NCBI RefSeq assembly: GCF_030063305.1
Contig: NZ_JASISV010000002.1
Location: 682,001 to 746,000, forward strand
Source: Salinibacterium sp. G-O1
GTDB taxonomy: Bacteria; Actinomycetota; Actinomycetes; Actinomycetales; Microbacteriaceae
Direction: 5' to 3'
DNA length: 64,000 nt
In this document: one piece after another, positions 9,406-19,346 of the stretch
How positions within the stretch are numbered: position 1 is the stretch's first letter
How the letters are laid out: every line of letters starts with the position of its first letter
Translations under genes and position numbers: made by a program
The notes under the pieces: generated by a model
What the model was told of the DNA's origin: nothing
The model's database searches: none
The model's input: the letters and a program-made list of their open reading frames with translations, nothing else

Positions 9406-10404
9406 ATGAACGGCAACCTGGCTCGAGCCGCGGTCGACGCCTTCGGAGCGCCGATCACGCTGGCTGAAGTCCTGACCGCGGCTGGCATCATCGTGGCGGC
9501 CGTCCTGATCGCGTTCGTACTACGCGTCGTCATTCTGCGCCGTTCCCGCAGCTCGCAGAGCCCTCATCTTTCGACCTGGTACACCCTCTCGCGACTGGTC
9601 ACCTACACAGTTCTGGGGATCGGTTTCTTCGCAGCGATCGCGGCGCTCGGGGTGCCGCTGAGCGAATTCGCGCTGCTCGGCGGTGCGCTCGGGGTCGGTC
9701 TCGGCTTCGGTTTGCAGTCGCTGTTCAGCAACTTCATCTCGGGAATCGTGCTGCTGATCGACAAGTCTCTGAAGGTCGGGGATTTTGTGGAGCTCGAATC
9801 CGGTGTGACCGGCGAGGTGCGCGACATCAAAATCCGGGCTACGACGATCGTCACCAACGACAACATCGACATCCTGGTGCCGAACTCGGAATTCGTCTCA
9901 GGCCGAGTGGTGAACTGGACTTACCGCGACGTACGACGACGCCTGCGTGTGCCATTCGGCGTCGCCTACGGCACCGACAAGAACACGGTGAAGGAGGCGG
10001 CGCTTGAAGCGGCCGCGGCGGTGCCGTTCACCCTGCATCTCGACGGTCCGCAACGTCCACAGGTCTGGCTCGTCGAATTCGGCTCGAGCTCGCTGAACTT
10101 CGAACTCGTCATCTGGCTCAACCCTGAGGCGACGAAAAAGCCTGCGGCTGTGACCGCGGCCTATAACTGGGCCCTGCATTCCGCTTTGGAAGCGCACGGC
10201 ATCGAGATCCCCTTCCCGCAGAGCGACCTGCACGTCAAGACCCTCCTTGGGCTGAGTGGCGAGGATGCCCGGCGAGCTCTCGGGCTTGCCGAAACCGCCG
10301 AGCCTGCCGATGCGGTCTCGCGAGCCGCGCAGCCGGTCGATGCGGCAAGCGACAACGACGCCGTCGACGATGTCGGCGCGGATCTCGACGCTGACGCTGG
10401 GTAG
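9406..10404 (+). CDS. MscS-family mechanosensitive ion channel
   Basis: A 332-residue small-conductance channel homologue. It has transmembrane segments at about 20-43 and 65-85, then the pore-lining helix with the glycine-rich pattern GGALGVGLGFGLQSLFSNFISG. The beta domain follows (VGDFVELESGVTGEVRDIKIRATT), with the conserved VPNSEFVSG, and then the C-terminal alpha/beta vestibule. Known role: release of solutes on hypo-osmotic shock. The last 60 residues are Ala/Asp-rich and poorly conserved. A second MscS gene of another subtype is at 57276. Confidence 0.92.
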   Translation: MNGNLARAAVDAFGAPITLAEVLTAAGIIVAAVLIAFVLRVVILRRSRSSQSPHLSTWYTLSRLVTYTVLGIGFFAAIAALGVPLSEFALLGGALGVGLGFGLQSLFSNFISGIVLLIDKSLKVGDFVELESGVTGEVRDIKIRATTIVTNDNIDILVPNSEFVSGRVVNWTYRDVRRRLRVPFGVAYGTDKNTVKEAALEAAAAVPFTLHLDGPQRPQVWLVEFGSSSLNFELVIWLNPEATKKPAAVTAAYNWALHSALEAHGIEIPFPQSDLHVKTLLGLSGEDARRALGLAETAEPADAVSRAAQPVDAASDNDAVDDVGADLDADAG

Positions 10405-10529
10405 CCAGCCGTCGCCTGTCCCGAACCGCTCCACCCGCCGCGGGATCGAGCAGTTTGTGCCACATGGGCCGGTGAGAACGGGCACCACTGCCCATGTTGC
10501 GGCGGCGGCGGAGCATCCATACTCGAAAC

Positions 10530-11750
10530 ATGAGCGACAACCATGCTTCGGATCCCGCTGTGCCGGAACCTGCGGTGGCGGCCGAGTCATTGCCACCTCG
10601 GGGCGGTCGCTTCCGGCTGCCCTCTCGTCGAGCCACGATCGCAATTGCGGCCGGCGCTGTCGCGCTGATTCTGGCCATCGCCATCCCGGTCGGCATCGCC
10701 GTGCAGCAATCCAACGCTGCCAACGCTCGCTACGACGACGCTCTGGCCGATCGAACGGATGCCGCCACCAGCCTGCAGTCCCTGGTGGATGACGCCGACG
10801 AGCTGATGGGGTTCGCCGCCGACTACGTCGTGATCGCGGACGACACCCTGGCTGCGGCCGCGGACGGCTACGTCGGTGCCGAGCAGAAGGCGGCTCTTGC
10901 CGCATCCCGGGACGCCCTCGCGGCAGCAGCAGATGCGGTGACGGGCTTCGACACCACCGTTCCGACGCTCGGCGAAAGGCCGACGGGGGTCTCCGAACTG
11001 GATGCCGCCACCGCCGAGCTCACCGCCGAGACTCCGGCGCTGACATCCAGAGCAGACGACCTCACGACCGCTGTCGCCGAACTCGCCACCGAGATGCACG
11101 GCACCATGACCGCGGGTGACGCACTCATCGCCACGATCAGGCCGAGCGCGGACGCGCTGCTGGCCGCCAACTATTCCGCCGAGAACCTCGTGCACATCTC
11201 ATACGTATCCGTGGTGGACTCCGTCGAGGCATCGCTCTACTGGAGCGGCGAGCTGGCACCCGAGATCGCGAACTATGTCACCGCCGCCCAGCAGTTGCAG
11301 GCATCCCACGCATCGGAGGAGGCGCAGAAGGCCGGCCCGCTGTACGGGCAGCGGGTGGCGGTCGAGGCGTTCGCGCGTTCCATCGCCGGGGGCGTTCTGC
11401 TCGACTTCGATTGGGCTCCCATCGTGAACGGCTATGGGGACGGAAACGGGTACGGCGGCTACTCGACGTGGAACACCGCGGCCCCGGGGTACTCGACGGT
11501 GAGCCTGTCGAACAGTGTCGCTGAACTGTGGGGCGTGAACTCGGCCGTTGCCTCGCTCGTCGCTCACGAGATCGGCCATTCGATCACCTCCAAGTGCTAC
11601 GACCTGTTCAGCACCGCGTTTGACTCACAGGATGAGGTGTGGGCCACGGCCTGGGCGATCGGCATGGGGTATTCGGAGGACGGCAGCGGCGAATCCATCT
11701 ACGGTCGCCCCACCGACGCGCAGATCGCGCTCACGATGCAGTGCCGTTGA
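10530..11750 (+). CDS. Membrane-anchored protein of unknown function with an HExxH motif
   Basis: A 406-residue protein of no family I recognise by name. It has a Pro/Ala-rich cytoplasmic tail (1-30), one transmembrane helix (about 35-58), then an Ala-rich, probably coiled-coil region (65-270) typical of an extracytoplasmic stalk. The C-terminal domain contains HEIGHS, with H346, E347 and H350 matching the zinc-peptidase HExxH pattern. E369, 19 residues later, is a plausible third ligand. C356 and C405 could form a disulfide. A Gly/Tyr-rich patch lies at about 300-320. Whether it cleaves anything is an inference from the motif alone. It converges tail to tail with the next gene. Confidence 0.7.
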   Translation: MSDNHASDPAVPEPAVAAESLPPRGGRFRLPSRRATIAIAAGAVALILAIAIPVGIAVQQSNAANARYDDALADRTDAATSLQSLVDDADELMGFAADYVVIADDTLAAAADGYVGAEQKAALAASRDALAAAADAVTGFDTTVPTLGERPTGVSELDAATAELTAETPALTSRADDLTTAVAELATEMHGTMTAGDALIATIRPSADALLAANYSAENLVHISYVSVVDSVEASLYWSGELAPEIANYVTAAQQLQASHASEEAQKAGPLYGQRVAVEAFARSIAGGVLLDFDWAPIVNGYGDGNGYGGYSTWNTAAPGYSTVSLSNSVAELWGVNSAVASLVAHEIGHSITSKCYDLFSTAFDSQDEVWATAWAIGMGYSEDGSGESIYGRPTDAQIALTMQCR

Positions 11751-12023
11751 TCAGTTCACGAATCGGCCGCCGCCGAACGGAAGGCGCGGCGCGACGTAGG
11801 TGAGCGCATCCCCGCCGAGCGCCGAGTGCGCACGGCCGAAGGTGTGACCCTTGGCGAAGAGGAACACGTCCACGCCGGACTCGCCGTCCGCCTCGACCAG
11901 CCAGGTGCCGACGCCCCACTGGGTGGGTTGCGACACACCGTCGATCACGATGGTCGGACGCACCCCGAAGTGCAGCCTCAGGGTAGGTCGGCGCAGGTCG
12001 ATGGTCACGCGCCGTCGGTTCAT
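11751..12023 (-). CDS. Conserved protein of unknown function, 90 residues
   Basis: A small soluble protein rich in beta-forming residues, beginning MNRRRVTIDLRRPTLRLHFG and ending PRLPFGGGRFVN. It has no signal peptide, membrane helix or catalytic motif. The stop abuts the stop of the HExxH gene, and the start is about 138 bases from the divergent valS. Amino-acid composition and codon use look like a genuine gene rather than an antisense shadow. No function can be offered. Confidence 0.6.
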   Translation of the reverse strand: MNRRRVTIDLRRPTLRLHFGVRPTIVIDGVSQPTQWGVGTWLVEADGESGVDVFLFAKGHTFGRAHSALGGDALTYVAPRLPFGGGRFVN

Positions 12024-12161
12024 CGCCCCAGACTAGACGGCTGGCCGGTGCCTCGCGCCCGGATAGAATCGACTCGACTGTCACACTCAGGCACCCCATC
12101 GTCAGATCTCTCAAAGACCGGCGATACAGACTCGGTGCCGCATACATCGAATTGGAGCACC

Positions 12162-14759
12162 ATGTCTTCTGACCACGCCGCCTCGAACGCCGACTCCCGC
12201 ATCCCGGAGAAGCCAGCACTCGAAGGCCTCGAAGGCAAATGGGCCCCCCAGTGGGAAGCCAGGGGCACCTACCAGTTCGATCGTGACGCCGCCCTCGCCG
12301 CTGGGCCGGCCGAGCTTTTCTCCGTCGACACTCCCCCGCCGACCGCGTCGGGCAGCCTGCACATCGGGCACGTATTCAGCTACACCCACATGGATCTGGT
12401 CACCCGGTTCCAGCGCATGCGCGGTAAGCACATCTTCTATCCGATGGGATGGGACGACAACGGACTACCCACCGAGCGCCGCGTGCAGAACTACTACGGC
12501 GTGCGCTGCGACCCGACGCTGGCCTACGACGCCGGATTCGTTCCCCCGCTGCAGGGTGGAGACAACGCGTCATCCAAGGCCGCGGACCAGCAGCCGATCT
12601 CGCGCCGCAACTTCATCGAACTGTGCGAGACCCTCACCGCTGAGGACGAGAAGCAGTTCGAGGATCTGTGGCGCCAGCTGGGTCTGAGCGTCGACTGGAA
12701 GCTGTCATACCGGACCATCGGTCACGAGGCGCAGCTGGCCGCACAGCGTGCGTTCGTGCGCAACCTTGCCCGCGGTGAGGCGTACCAGGCCGAGGCCCCG
12801 ACACTCTGGGACATCACGTTCCGCACGGCCGTCGCGCAGGCCGAGCTCGAAGACAAAGAGCAGCCCGCCGCCTACCACCGCCTCGCGTTCCACCGCGACG
12901 GTGGCGACGACATCCACATCGAGACGACCCGCCCCGAGCTGCTCGCCGCGTGTGTGGCACTGGTGGCGCATCCCGATGACGAGCGCTACCAGTCGCTGTT
13001 CGGCACCACCGTCACCACCCCGATCTTTGGCGTCGAGGTGCCCATCGTGGCGCATCACCTCGCCCAGAAAGACAAGGGATCAGGCATCGCCATGATCTGC
13101 ACCTTCGGCGATGTGACCGACGTGGTCTGGTGGCGCGAACTCGACCTGCCCAACCGCACCATCATCGGCGCAGACGGCCGCATTGTGGCTGACGCTCCCG
13201 AGGCGATCGAGACGGATGCCGCCAAGGCCGCGTATGCCGAGCTCGCCGGCAAGACCGTCTTCAGCGCCAAGGCGAAGATCGTCGAACTGCTCAAGGCCAG
13301 CGGTGAGATGATCGGCGACACCAAGCCGATCACGCACTCCGTGAAGTTCTTCGAGAAGGGCGACAAGCCGCTCGAGATCATCTCGACCCGTCAGTGGTAC
13401 ATCAAGAACGGAGCGCGCGACGCCGCACTGCGTGCACGCCTGATCGAGGCGGGCAAGCAGATCGACTTCACCCCAGACCACATGCGCGTCCGCTACGAGA
13501 ACTGGGTCGGGGGCCTCACCGGTGACTGGCTCATCTCGCGCCAGCGCTTCTTCGGTGTGCCGATCCCCGTCTGGTACCACCTGGACGCCGAGGGCACGAA
13601 GGGCGATCCGATCGTCCCAGCAGAAGAAACGCTGCCGATCGACCCGTCCAGCGACGTTCCCCCCGGATTCGCCGAGGCCGACCGTGGAGTCACCTTCGTC
13701 GGTGAGCTCGACATCATGGACACCTGGGCCACCTCGTCGCTGACCCCGCAGATCGCCGGCGGCTGGGCGACAGATCCTGAGCTCTTCGATCTCGTGTTCC
13801 CGTACTCGCTTCGCAGCCAGGGCCAGGACATCATCCGCACCTGGCTGTTCTCGACGGTGTTGCGCGCCGAGCTCGAAGAGGGCAAGGTGCCGTGGAAGAA
13901 CGCCGGAATCTCCGGCTTCATCGTCGACCCCGACCGCAAAAAGATGTCGAAGTCGAAGGGCAACGTGGTCACCCCGAAGGGCATGCTCGACGACCACGGC
14001 TCCGACGCCGTGCGCTACTGGGCGGCATCGAGCCGCCTCGGCACGGACGCAGCATTCGACCCGCAGAACCCGAAGCAGATCAAGATCGGTCGCCGACTGG
14101 CCATCAAGGTTCTGAACGCGGCGAAGTTCGTCTACTCGTTCCCACTGCCGGCCGACCCCTCCTCCAGCGCCGTCACGGAACCCCTCGACATCGACGTGCT
14201 CGCCGAACTGAACTCGGTCATCGAGATCGCCACCGCCGCGCTCGAAGACTTCGATCACGCCAAGGCCCTCGAGGTCACCGAAAAGTTCCTGTGGACCTTC
14301 ACCGACGACTATATGGAGCTCGTCAAGGAGCGCGCATACGGCGCATCCACCCCCGAGGATCAGGCGAGCGCCGCGATCGCCCTGCGCACGGTCATCGAGG
14401 TGCTCGTGCGCCTTCTCGCACCATACCTTCCGTTCGCCACCGAAGAGGTGTGGAGCTGGACGCACGACGAGTCGGTGCACACGGCGGCCTGGCCGACGAC
14501 CGCCGACACCGGCGTCACGGCAGCCCCGAGCGGCCTGCTCGGCGCGGTGAGTGCGGCGCTGATCGGAATCCGCCGCGCCAAGACCGACGCGAAGGTCTCG
14601 CAGAAGGCGGACGTGGTCTCGGCCACGATCGCGGGTCCGGCCATCCTGAAGCTCGGTCTGGGCGATCTTTCGGCCGTGGGTCGCATCGCCAGCGTAGAGT
14701 TCGAGGAATCAGAGTCGATCGAGGTTCGGGATATCGTGCTTGCCGAGGTCGCTGAGTAG
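12162..14759 (+). CDS. valS: Valine--tRNA ligase
   Basis: A class I synthetase of 865 residues, cytoplasmic. HIGH is at 67-70 (SGSLHIGHVFSYTHMD) and KMSKS at 594-598 (RKKMSKSKGNV). The CP1 editing domain lies between them. The ATG has GGAG six bases upstream. The open frame extends back to 11826, but only through the promoter region and across the opposite-strand gene, so the longer start is rejected. No T-box sequence or specifier hairpin is visible in the 138 bases upstream, unlike ileS. A GNAT gene follows after 17 bases. Confidence 0.97.
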   Translation: MSSDHAASNADSRIPEKPALEGLEGKWAPQWEARGTYQFDRDAALAAGPAELFSVDTPPPTASGSLHIGHVFSYTHMDLVTRFQRMRGKHIFYPMGWDDNGLPTERRVQNYYGVRCDPTLAYDAGFVPPLQGGDNASSKAADQQPISRRNFIELCETLTAEDEKQFEDLWRQLGLSVDWKLSYRTIGHEAQLAAQRAFVRNLARGEAYQAEAPTLWDITFRTAVAQAELEDKEQPAAYHRLAFHRDGGDDIHIETTRPELLAACVALVAHPDDERYQSLFGTTVTTPIFGVEVPIVAHHLAQKDKGSGIAMICTFGDVTDVVWWRELDLPNRTIIGADGRIVADAPEAIETDAAKAAYAELAGKTVFSAKAKIVELLKASGEMIGDTKPITHSVKFFEKGDKPLEIISTRQWYIKNGARDAALRARLIEAGKQIDFTPDHMRVRYENWVGGLTGDWLISRQRFFGVPIPVWYHLDAEGTKGDPIVPAEETLPIDPSSDVPPGFAEADRGVTFVGELDIMDTWATSSLTPQIAGGWATDPELFDLVFPYSLRSQGQDIIRTWLFSTVLRAELEEGKVPWKNAGISGFIVDPDRKKMSKSKGNVVTPKGMLDDHGSDAVRYWAASSRLGTDAAFDPQNPKQIKIGRRLAIKVLNAAKFVYSFPLPADPSSSAVTEPLDIDVLAELNSVIEIATAALEDFDHAKALEVTEKFLWTFTDDYMELVKERAYGASTPEDQASAAIALRTVIEVLVRLLAPYLPFATEEVWSWTHDESVHTAAWPTTADTGVTAAPSGLLGAVSAALIGIRRAKTDAKVSQKADVVSATIAGPAILKLGLGDLSAVGRIASVEFEESESIEVRDIVLAEVAE

Positions 14760-14776
14760 CCGAGAGAGGGCGTTCG

Positions 14777-15217
14777 ATGACCGAGGTTCGCGACATCCAT
14801 GAAGAGGACCGTGACGCCTGGCGCCGACTTTTCGTCGACTACGGGGTGTTCTACGAGACTCACTTCACCGAGGCAACACTCGATGGCGTGTGGTCGTGGT
14901 TGATGGATGCCGACGCCGATGTTTGCGCGGTGGTCGCTGTCGAGAATGGTGACGTGGTCGGCTTCGCGCTGTATCGGCAAGTTCCGGATACCTTCACCGC
15001 CGGCCCCGCGTGGCACCTCGACGACCTCTACGTGCAGCCGGAGTCACGAGGCTCTGGTGCGGCGACGGCGCTCATCGACGCGGTCGCCGAGCGAGCGGCA
15101 TCCGACGGCGGTGGAACGCTCCGGTGGATCACCGCAGCAGACAACGCGACCGCGCAAAGCGTCTACGACAAGACCGCCACCCGAATGAGCTGGGTCACCT
15201 ACGAGAAGCAGACCTGA
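14777..15217 (+). CDS. GNAT-family N-acetyltransferase
   Basis: A 146-residue acetyltransferase fold. The acetyl-CoA site is shown by LDDLYVQPESRGSGAATALI, where the R/QxxGxG/A signature appears as RGSGAA, followed by the C-terminal ADNATAQSVYDKTATRMSW. The substrate is unknown; members acetylate amines on antibiotics, amino acids or protein N-termini. It lies 17 bases after valS and overlaps the next small ORF by one base, so the three are probably co-transcribed. Confidence 0.9.
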   Translation: MTEVRDIHEEDRDAWRRLFVDYGVFYETHFTEATLDGVWSWLMDADADVCAVVAVENGDVVGFALYRQVPDTFTAGPAWHLDDLYVQPESRGSGAATALIDAVAERAASDGGGTLRWITAADNATAQSVYDKTATRMSWVTYEKQT

Positions 15218-15438
15218 TGCAGCTCGGCACCCGGTGGAATGTCGGAGACGAACCGCCGACCAGACTCTCCGAGAGCGTCATCGCCGCGATCCGTGAGGTC
15301 GAGCGGGAGATCGGGGATCGCCCCGGCTGGTACTGGACCCTCACGTACTTGGAGAGCCGACCCGTCGTACAGCTCGATGACGGCACGACGATCCGCGTGG
15401 GCCACGACGGCGCTGTGGCCGTCGAGCAGGTCGACTGA
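15217..15438 (+). CDS. Small protein of unknown function, 73 residues
   Basis: The start ATG overlaps the stop of the GNAT gene (TGATG), a typical coupled arrangement. The product is a soluble, mixed-charge protein with two aromatic spots, PGWYWTLTYLE and VQLDDGTTIRVGHDG, and no recognisable domain. An antisense ORF of 101 codons overlaps it, but the coupled start and the shared strand with valS-GNAT favour this reading. It stops two bases before the convergent methyltransferase. Confidence 0.55.
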   Translation: MQLGTRWNVGDEPPTRLSESVIAAIREVEREIGDRPGWYWTLTYLESRPVVQLDDGTTIRVGHDGAVAVEQVD

Positions 15439-15440
15439 CC

Positions 15441-16235
15441 TCAGGCCGTGGCGATGATCTCGCCGTGGGGCATGCCGAGCCAGCCCGTTTCGGAGTTGGC
15501 CCATTCACGCCAGGCGCGACTGATGGCCCGAAGATCCTCCAGCGTGGCGATGCCCTTGCTGGTCGCGTCATCAGCGAACGCGGACTGGAGCACCCGCGCC
15601 TCCCACATGCTCCCCCACCATTCGCGGTCGGTCGCGTCTGAGAAGTTCCAGATGGATGCCGTCGTCGCGACATCGGTGAAGCCGGCCTCCATCGCCCAGG
15701 CCTTCAGCCGCCGGCCCGCATCCGGCTCGCCTCCATTGCTGCGGTGCACGAGCTCGTAGATCCGCAGCCATTCGGTCAGCCCCCGGGACTCCGGATACAC
15801 GATCACGCCGGCGTAGTCGACGTCGCGGGCGGCGACGAGACCGCCGGGCTTCACCACGCGACGCAACTCCCTGAGCACGGCGACAGGGTTGGCCACATGC
15901 TGGAGGGTCTGGTGCGCGTGAGCGATGTCGAACGTGTCATCCTCGAAGGGCAGCGCATACGCGTCAGCCACGAGAAACTCCAGGTTCGGCCGTGCGAACC
16001 CGGCCGCCTTCGCAATCACCTCGGCCGAGGCATCCACCCCCACCACCCGGCCCGGCGCCAGGGCGTCAGCGAACTCAACGGTGATGGTGCCGGGGCCGCA
16101 GCCGACATCGAGCAGCGACATCCCGGACTCAAGTCGAGGCGCGAGATAGGCCGCCGAGTTGGCGACGGTGCGCCACGTGTGGCTCTTGAGCACGCTTTCG
16201 TGGTGGCCGTGGGTGTACTTCTCCTGAGACGTCAC
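15441..16235 (-). CDS. Class I SAM-dependent methyltransferase (UbiE/Methyltransf_11 type)
   Basis: A methyltransferase of about 264 residues. Motif I reads LLDVGCGPGT, followed by VVGVDAS (acidic ribose-binding end of strand 2), the ADAYALPFEDDTFD segment and a HVANPVAVLRELRRVVKPGG block of the ubiquinone/menaquinone methyltransferase group. The GTG at 16235 (VTSQEKYTHGHH) is preferred over the upstream ATG at 16271, because conservation begins there and the longer form would leave only a short divergent gap to the M3 peptidase gene. The methyl acceptor is not known. It is divergent from the peptidase gene. Confidence 0.87.
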   Translation of the reverse strand: MTSQEKYTHGHHESVLKSHTWRTVANSAAYLAPRLESGMSLLDVGCGPGTITVEFADALAPGRVVGVDASAEVIAKAAGFARPNLEFLVADAYALPFEDDTFDIAHAHQTLQHVANPVAVLRELRRVVKPGGLVAARDVDYAGVIVYPESRGLTEWLRIYELVHRSNGGEPDAGRRLKAWAMEAGFTDVATTASIWNFSDATDREWWGSMWEARVLQSAFADDATSKGIATLEDLRAISRAWREWANSETGWLGMPHGEIIATA

Positions 16236-16284
16236 TCGTCGAGGGTAACCTCCCGCGCCCTGCCTCCCCACCTAGGCTTGCGGC

Positions 16285-18309
16285 ATGACGAATCCTTTCT
16301 TCGAGCCGAGCACCCTGCCCTTCGGAATGCCGCCGTTTGCACTCATTGAGGATGCCCATTTTCTTCCAGCATTCGAGAAGGGCATGGCCGACCAGCTCGA
16401 GGAGATCCGCTCGATAGCGGGAAATGGCGACGCTCCGACGTTCGACAACACGATGATCCCCCTGGAGAAGAGCGGTCAGCTTCTCGAACGCGTGGCGACG
16501 GTGTTCTTCAACAAGACCTCGGCCGACGGCAACCCCTTCACGAGCGAACTGGAGGAGGAACTCGCGCCGCAGCTGTCGGCGCATGCCGATGCGATCCGGC
16601 TCGACGCCCGGCTCTACGAACGCATCAGGACACTGTTCGATCAGCTCGACACCCTCGGGCTCGACGCAGACTCCCCCTACCTGGTCGAGCGCTATTTCGC
16701 CGAGTACACCATCGCGGGTGCAGGCCTCGATGATGTCGAGAAGCAGACGCTGCGCGAGCTCAACCAGCAGCTGTCGACCCTGAACGCCCGCTTCGAGAAG
16801 AATCTGCTGGCAGACACCAACGACCTCGCCGTGGTGATCGACGACGTCGCCGACCTCGACGGTCTTGAGGCCGGCGAGATCTCGGCCGCAGCGGAGGCTG
16901 CGAAGGAGCGCGGTCTCGACGGCAAGTACCTCATCACGCTGATCCTCCCTACCGGCCAGCCCGTGCTGTCTGCGCTGACGAACCGGGAGGTTCGCGCGAG
17001 GGTGATGGCCGCCTCCATGCAGCGCGGCAATCGCGGCGGCACCTGGGACAACTCCCGGCTCGTGCTCGACATCACCCGGCTCCGCGCCGAGCGAGCGGCG
17101 CTGCTCGGCTTCGAATCGCACGCGGCGTGGGTGATCGCCGACGAAACTGCGAAGACTCCGGCGGCCGTCGCCGCGATGCTCAGCAGGCTGGCGACACCGG
17201 CCGCCCGCAATGCGCTGGCCGAGCAGGCCGAACTCGAGGCCATCGCCGGTCATCCCGTCGAGGCTCACGACTGGGCGTTCTACAGCGAGAAGGTTCGCAA
17301 GGCCACCTACGACGTCGACACCGCACAGATGCGGCCGTACTTCGAGGCGGAGCGCGTGCTGCAGGACGGCGTGTTCTTCGCCGCTACGAAGCTCTACGGC
17401 GTCACCTTCAGCGAGCGACACGACATTCCCGCCTACCATCCCGACGTTCGCGTGTTCGAGGTGTCCAACGACGACGGAACCCCCGTCGGGCTGTACACGC
17501 TTGACCTCTACACGCGCGACTCGAAGCGCGGCGGGGCGTGGATGAACTCGCTCATCTCGCAGTCTGAGTTGCTCGGGCATCCGGTCATCGTCACCAACAA
17601 CCTCAACGTGCCAAAGCCCGCCGCCGGGGAGACCACCCTGCTCACCTACGACGAGGTGAACACGTTCTTCCACGAGTTCGGGCACGCGCTTCACGGCCTG
17701 TTCGCGCGCGTCACCTACCCGCGATTCTCGGGCACGAACACGTTCAGGGACTTCGTCGAATTCCCGAGCCAAGTCAACGAGATGTGGATGCTCTGGCCGG
17801 AGGTTCTCGCAAACTACGCGGTGCACCACCAGACCGGGGAGCCCATGCCGCAGGAGTTCGTCGACAAGATCCAGGCGTCGTCGGCCTTCAACGAAGGATT
17901 CGCCACCTCCGAATACCTCGCGGCGGCGATTCTCGACCAGGCCTGGCACGGCATCACTCCGGATGCCTCGATCACCGACGTCGCCGCGTTCGAGGCTGCG
18001 GCGCTGGCCGCGGCCGGGCTCGACAACCCTGCAGTACCCACTCGGTACTCGAGCACCTACTTCCAGCACGTGTTCGCGAACTCGGACTACGACGCCGGCT
18101 ATTACTCCTACATCTGGAGCGAGGTGCTCGACGCCGACACCGTCGACTGGTTCAAGGAGAACGGCGGGCTCACGCGCGCCAACGGCGACCGCTTCCGGCA
18201 GAAACTGCTCGGGGTCGGTGGGTCGAAGGATCCACTCGAAGCATTCCGTGACTTCCGCGGTCGCGACGCCGAGATCCAGCCGCTGCTGGATCGCCGCGGG
18301 CTGAACTAG
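16285..18309 (+). CDS. dcp: M3-family zinc metallopeptidase (peptidyl-dipeptidase Dcp / oligopeptidase type)
   Basis: A 674-residue cytoplasmic peptidase that trims short peptides. The zinc motif is [10 protein letters not shown], with H463, E464 and H467, and the third ligand lies in the following [12 protein letters not shown] stretch, as in thimet oligopeptidase relatives. The length and the N-terminal [11 protein letters not shown] opening match bacterial Dcp. It ends in a four-base overlap with the convergent LLM oxidoreductase gene. A long antisense frame covers much of it and is an artefact of the GC-rich codon pattern. Confidence 0.94.
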   Translation: MTNPFFEPSTLPFGMPPFALIEDAHFLPAFEKGMADQLEEIRSIAGNGDAPTFDNTMIPLEKSGQLLERVATVFFNKTSADGNPFTSELEEELAPQLSAHADAIRLDARLYERIRTLFDQLDTLGLDADSPYLVERYFAEYTIAGAGLDDVEKQTLRELNQQLSTLNARFEKNLLADTNDLAVVIDDVADLDGLEAGEISAAAEAAKERGLDGKYLITLILPTGQPVLSALTNREVRARVMAASMQRGNRGGTWDNSRLVLDITRLRAERAALLGFESHAAWVIADETAKTPAAVAAMLSRLATPAARNALAEQAELEAIAGHPVEAHDWAFYSEKVRKATYDVDTAQMRPYFEAERVLQDGVFFAATKLYGVTFSERHDIPAYHPDVRVFEVSNDDGTPVGLYTLDLYTRDSKRGGAWMNSLISQSELLGHPVIVTNNLNVPKPAAGETTLLTYDEVNTFFHEFGHALHGLFARVTYPRFSGTNTFRDFVEFPSQVNEMWMLWPEVLANYAVHHQTGEPMPQEFVDKIQASSAFNEGFATSEYLAAAILDQAWHGITPDASITDVAAFEAAALAAAGLDNPAVPTRYSSTYFQHVFANSDYDAGYYSYIWSEVLDADTVDWFKENGGLTRANGDRFRQKLLGVGGSKDPLEAFRDFRGRDAEIQPLLDRRGLN

Positions 18310-19307
18310 CGACCGAGGTCGCGCAGGGTCCGGGTTTTCACCGCGAGGTCGGGGCCCTGCGGAACGACGATCACTTCGTCAGCCCCCGTGGCCGAGACCA
18401 GCGCGTCGATCTGAGCCGTGACGTGAGCCAGGTCGCCAATCGCCTGGTGGGAGTTGCGCTCGGCTACCCATTCGCGCTCGGCGTCGCTCCATGGATAAGC
18501 CTCGGCGTCGGCCAGGCTCGGAATACGGCCGGGCCGCACACCCTGGCGCATCCGCACGAACATGAGGGCGTTGGGCAGGGCCAGCCGCTCGGCCTCGGCC
18601 GTGGTATCAGCCACCAAGGTCGACACCGCCACCATCGAGTGTGGCTCGCGCAGGATCACCGACGGCGTGAACGACGACCGATACATGTCGAAGGCGCGCA
18701 CTGTGTTCGGACCACCCGCGAAGTGATGAGCGAAAGCGAACGGCAGTCCCATGAGTCCGGCCAGCCGAGCACTGAAATCGCTGGAGCCGAGCAGCCACAT
18801 CTCGGGAGCGTCGCCAAGCCCGGGGGTTGCCACGACGCGGGATCCGATCCCGTTGTCGAGGGGCGGGATGGTGCCGAACCACGCCAGCAGCTCGAGAACC
18901 TGGTTCGGGAAGTCGTCGACGCTCTCGGCGCCAGCGCCCCGGCGCAACAGGGAGGACGTGAGCTGGTCGGTGCCGGGAGCACGCCCGAGACCGAGGTCGA
19001 TCCTGTCGCCATGCAGAGCCGCGAGGGTTCCGAACTGCTCGGCGATGACGAGAGACGAGTGGTTCGGGAGCATCACCCCACCGGAGCCAACCCGAATCGT
19101 GGACGTGGCGGCCGCGACTGCACCGATCAACACGGCGGGCGCCGAGGAGGCGACAGCGGGCATTCCGTGGTGCTCGGCGACCCAGAATCGGCGGTAGCCC
19201 AACGACTCCGCCACCTTCGCGGTGTCGATGGTCTGCCTCAGCGCCTCCGCATTGCTCATGCCTTCAAAAACGGAGGCGAGGTCGAGAACGGAGAGTGGCA
19301 CTGTCAT
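18306..19307 (-). CDS. LLM class flavin-dependent oxidoreductase (luciferase-like)
   Basis: A 333-residue TIM-barrel flavoprotein. The family pattern is clear: [13 protein letters not shown] at the start, [44 protein letters not shown] and [10 protein letters not shown]. This matches the MsnO8/YhbW-like group of bacterial luciferase relatives, which use reduced FMN supplied by a separate reductase. The physiological substrate is unknown. It is followed on the same strand, after about 40 bases, by no gene of its own, but lies directly downstream of the BenE-type transporter gene. Confidence 0.92.
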   Translation of the reverse strand: MTVPLSVLDLASVFEGMSNAEALRQTIDTAKVAESLGYRRFWVAEHHGMPAVASSAPAVLIGAVAAATSTIRVGSGGVMLPNHSSLVIAEQFGTLAALHGDRIDLGLGRAPGTDQLTSSLLRRGAGAESVDDFPNQVLELLAWFGTIPPLDNGIGSRVVATPGLGDAPEMWLLGSSDFSARLAGLMGLPFAFAHHFAGGPNTVRAFDMYRSSFTPSVILREPHSMVAVSTLVADTTAEAERLALPNALMFVRMRQGVRPGRIPSLADAEAYPWSDAEREWVAERNSHQAIGDLAHVTAQIDALVSATGADEVIVVPQGPDLAVKTRTLRDLGR

Positions 19308-19346
19308 AACAGCGTCAACCGACGGAGCACGCCCGGCATTCCGCGA

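Noticed and set aside
10445-10500. ACATGGGC/GCCCATGT inverted repeat after the first MscS gene
   Set aside because: Only 8 bases per arm with a spacer of about 20 and no T-run; too weak to call a terminator.
11826-12161. Upstream extension of valS
   Set aside because: Reads through the divergent promoter region and across the opposite gene; the ATG at 12162 has GGAG and matches the family start.
12024-12161. Search for a T-box ahead of valS
   Set aside because: No GGTGGNACC-type sequence or valine specifier hairpin present.
16129-18069. 646-codon minus-strand ORF opposite the M3 peptidase
   Set aside because: Shadow of dcp; it also runs into the methyltransferase gene and has no domain pattern.
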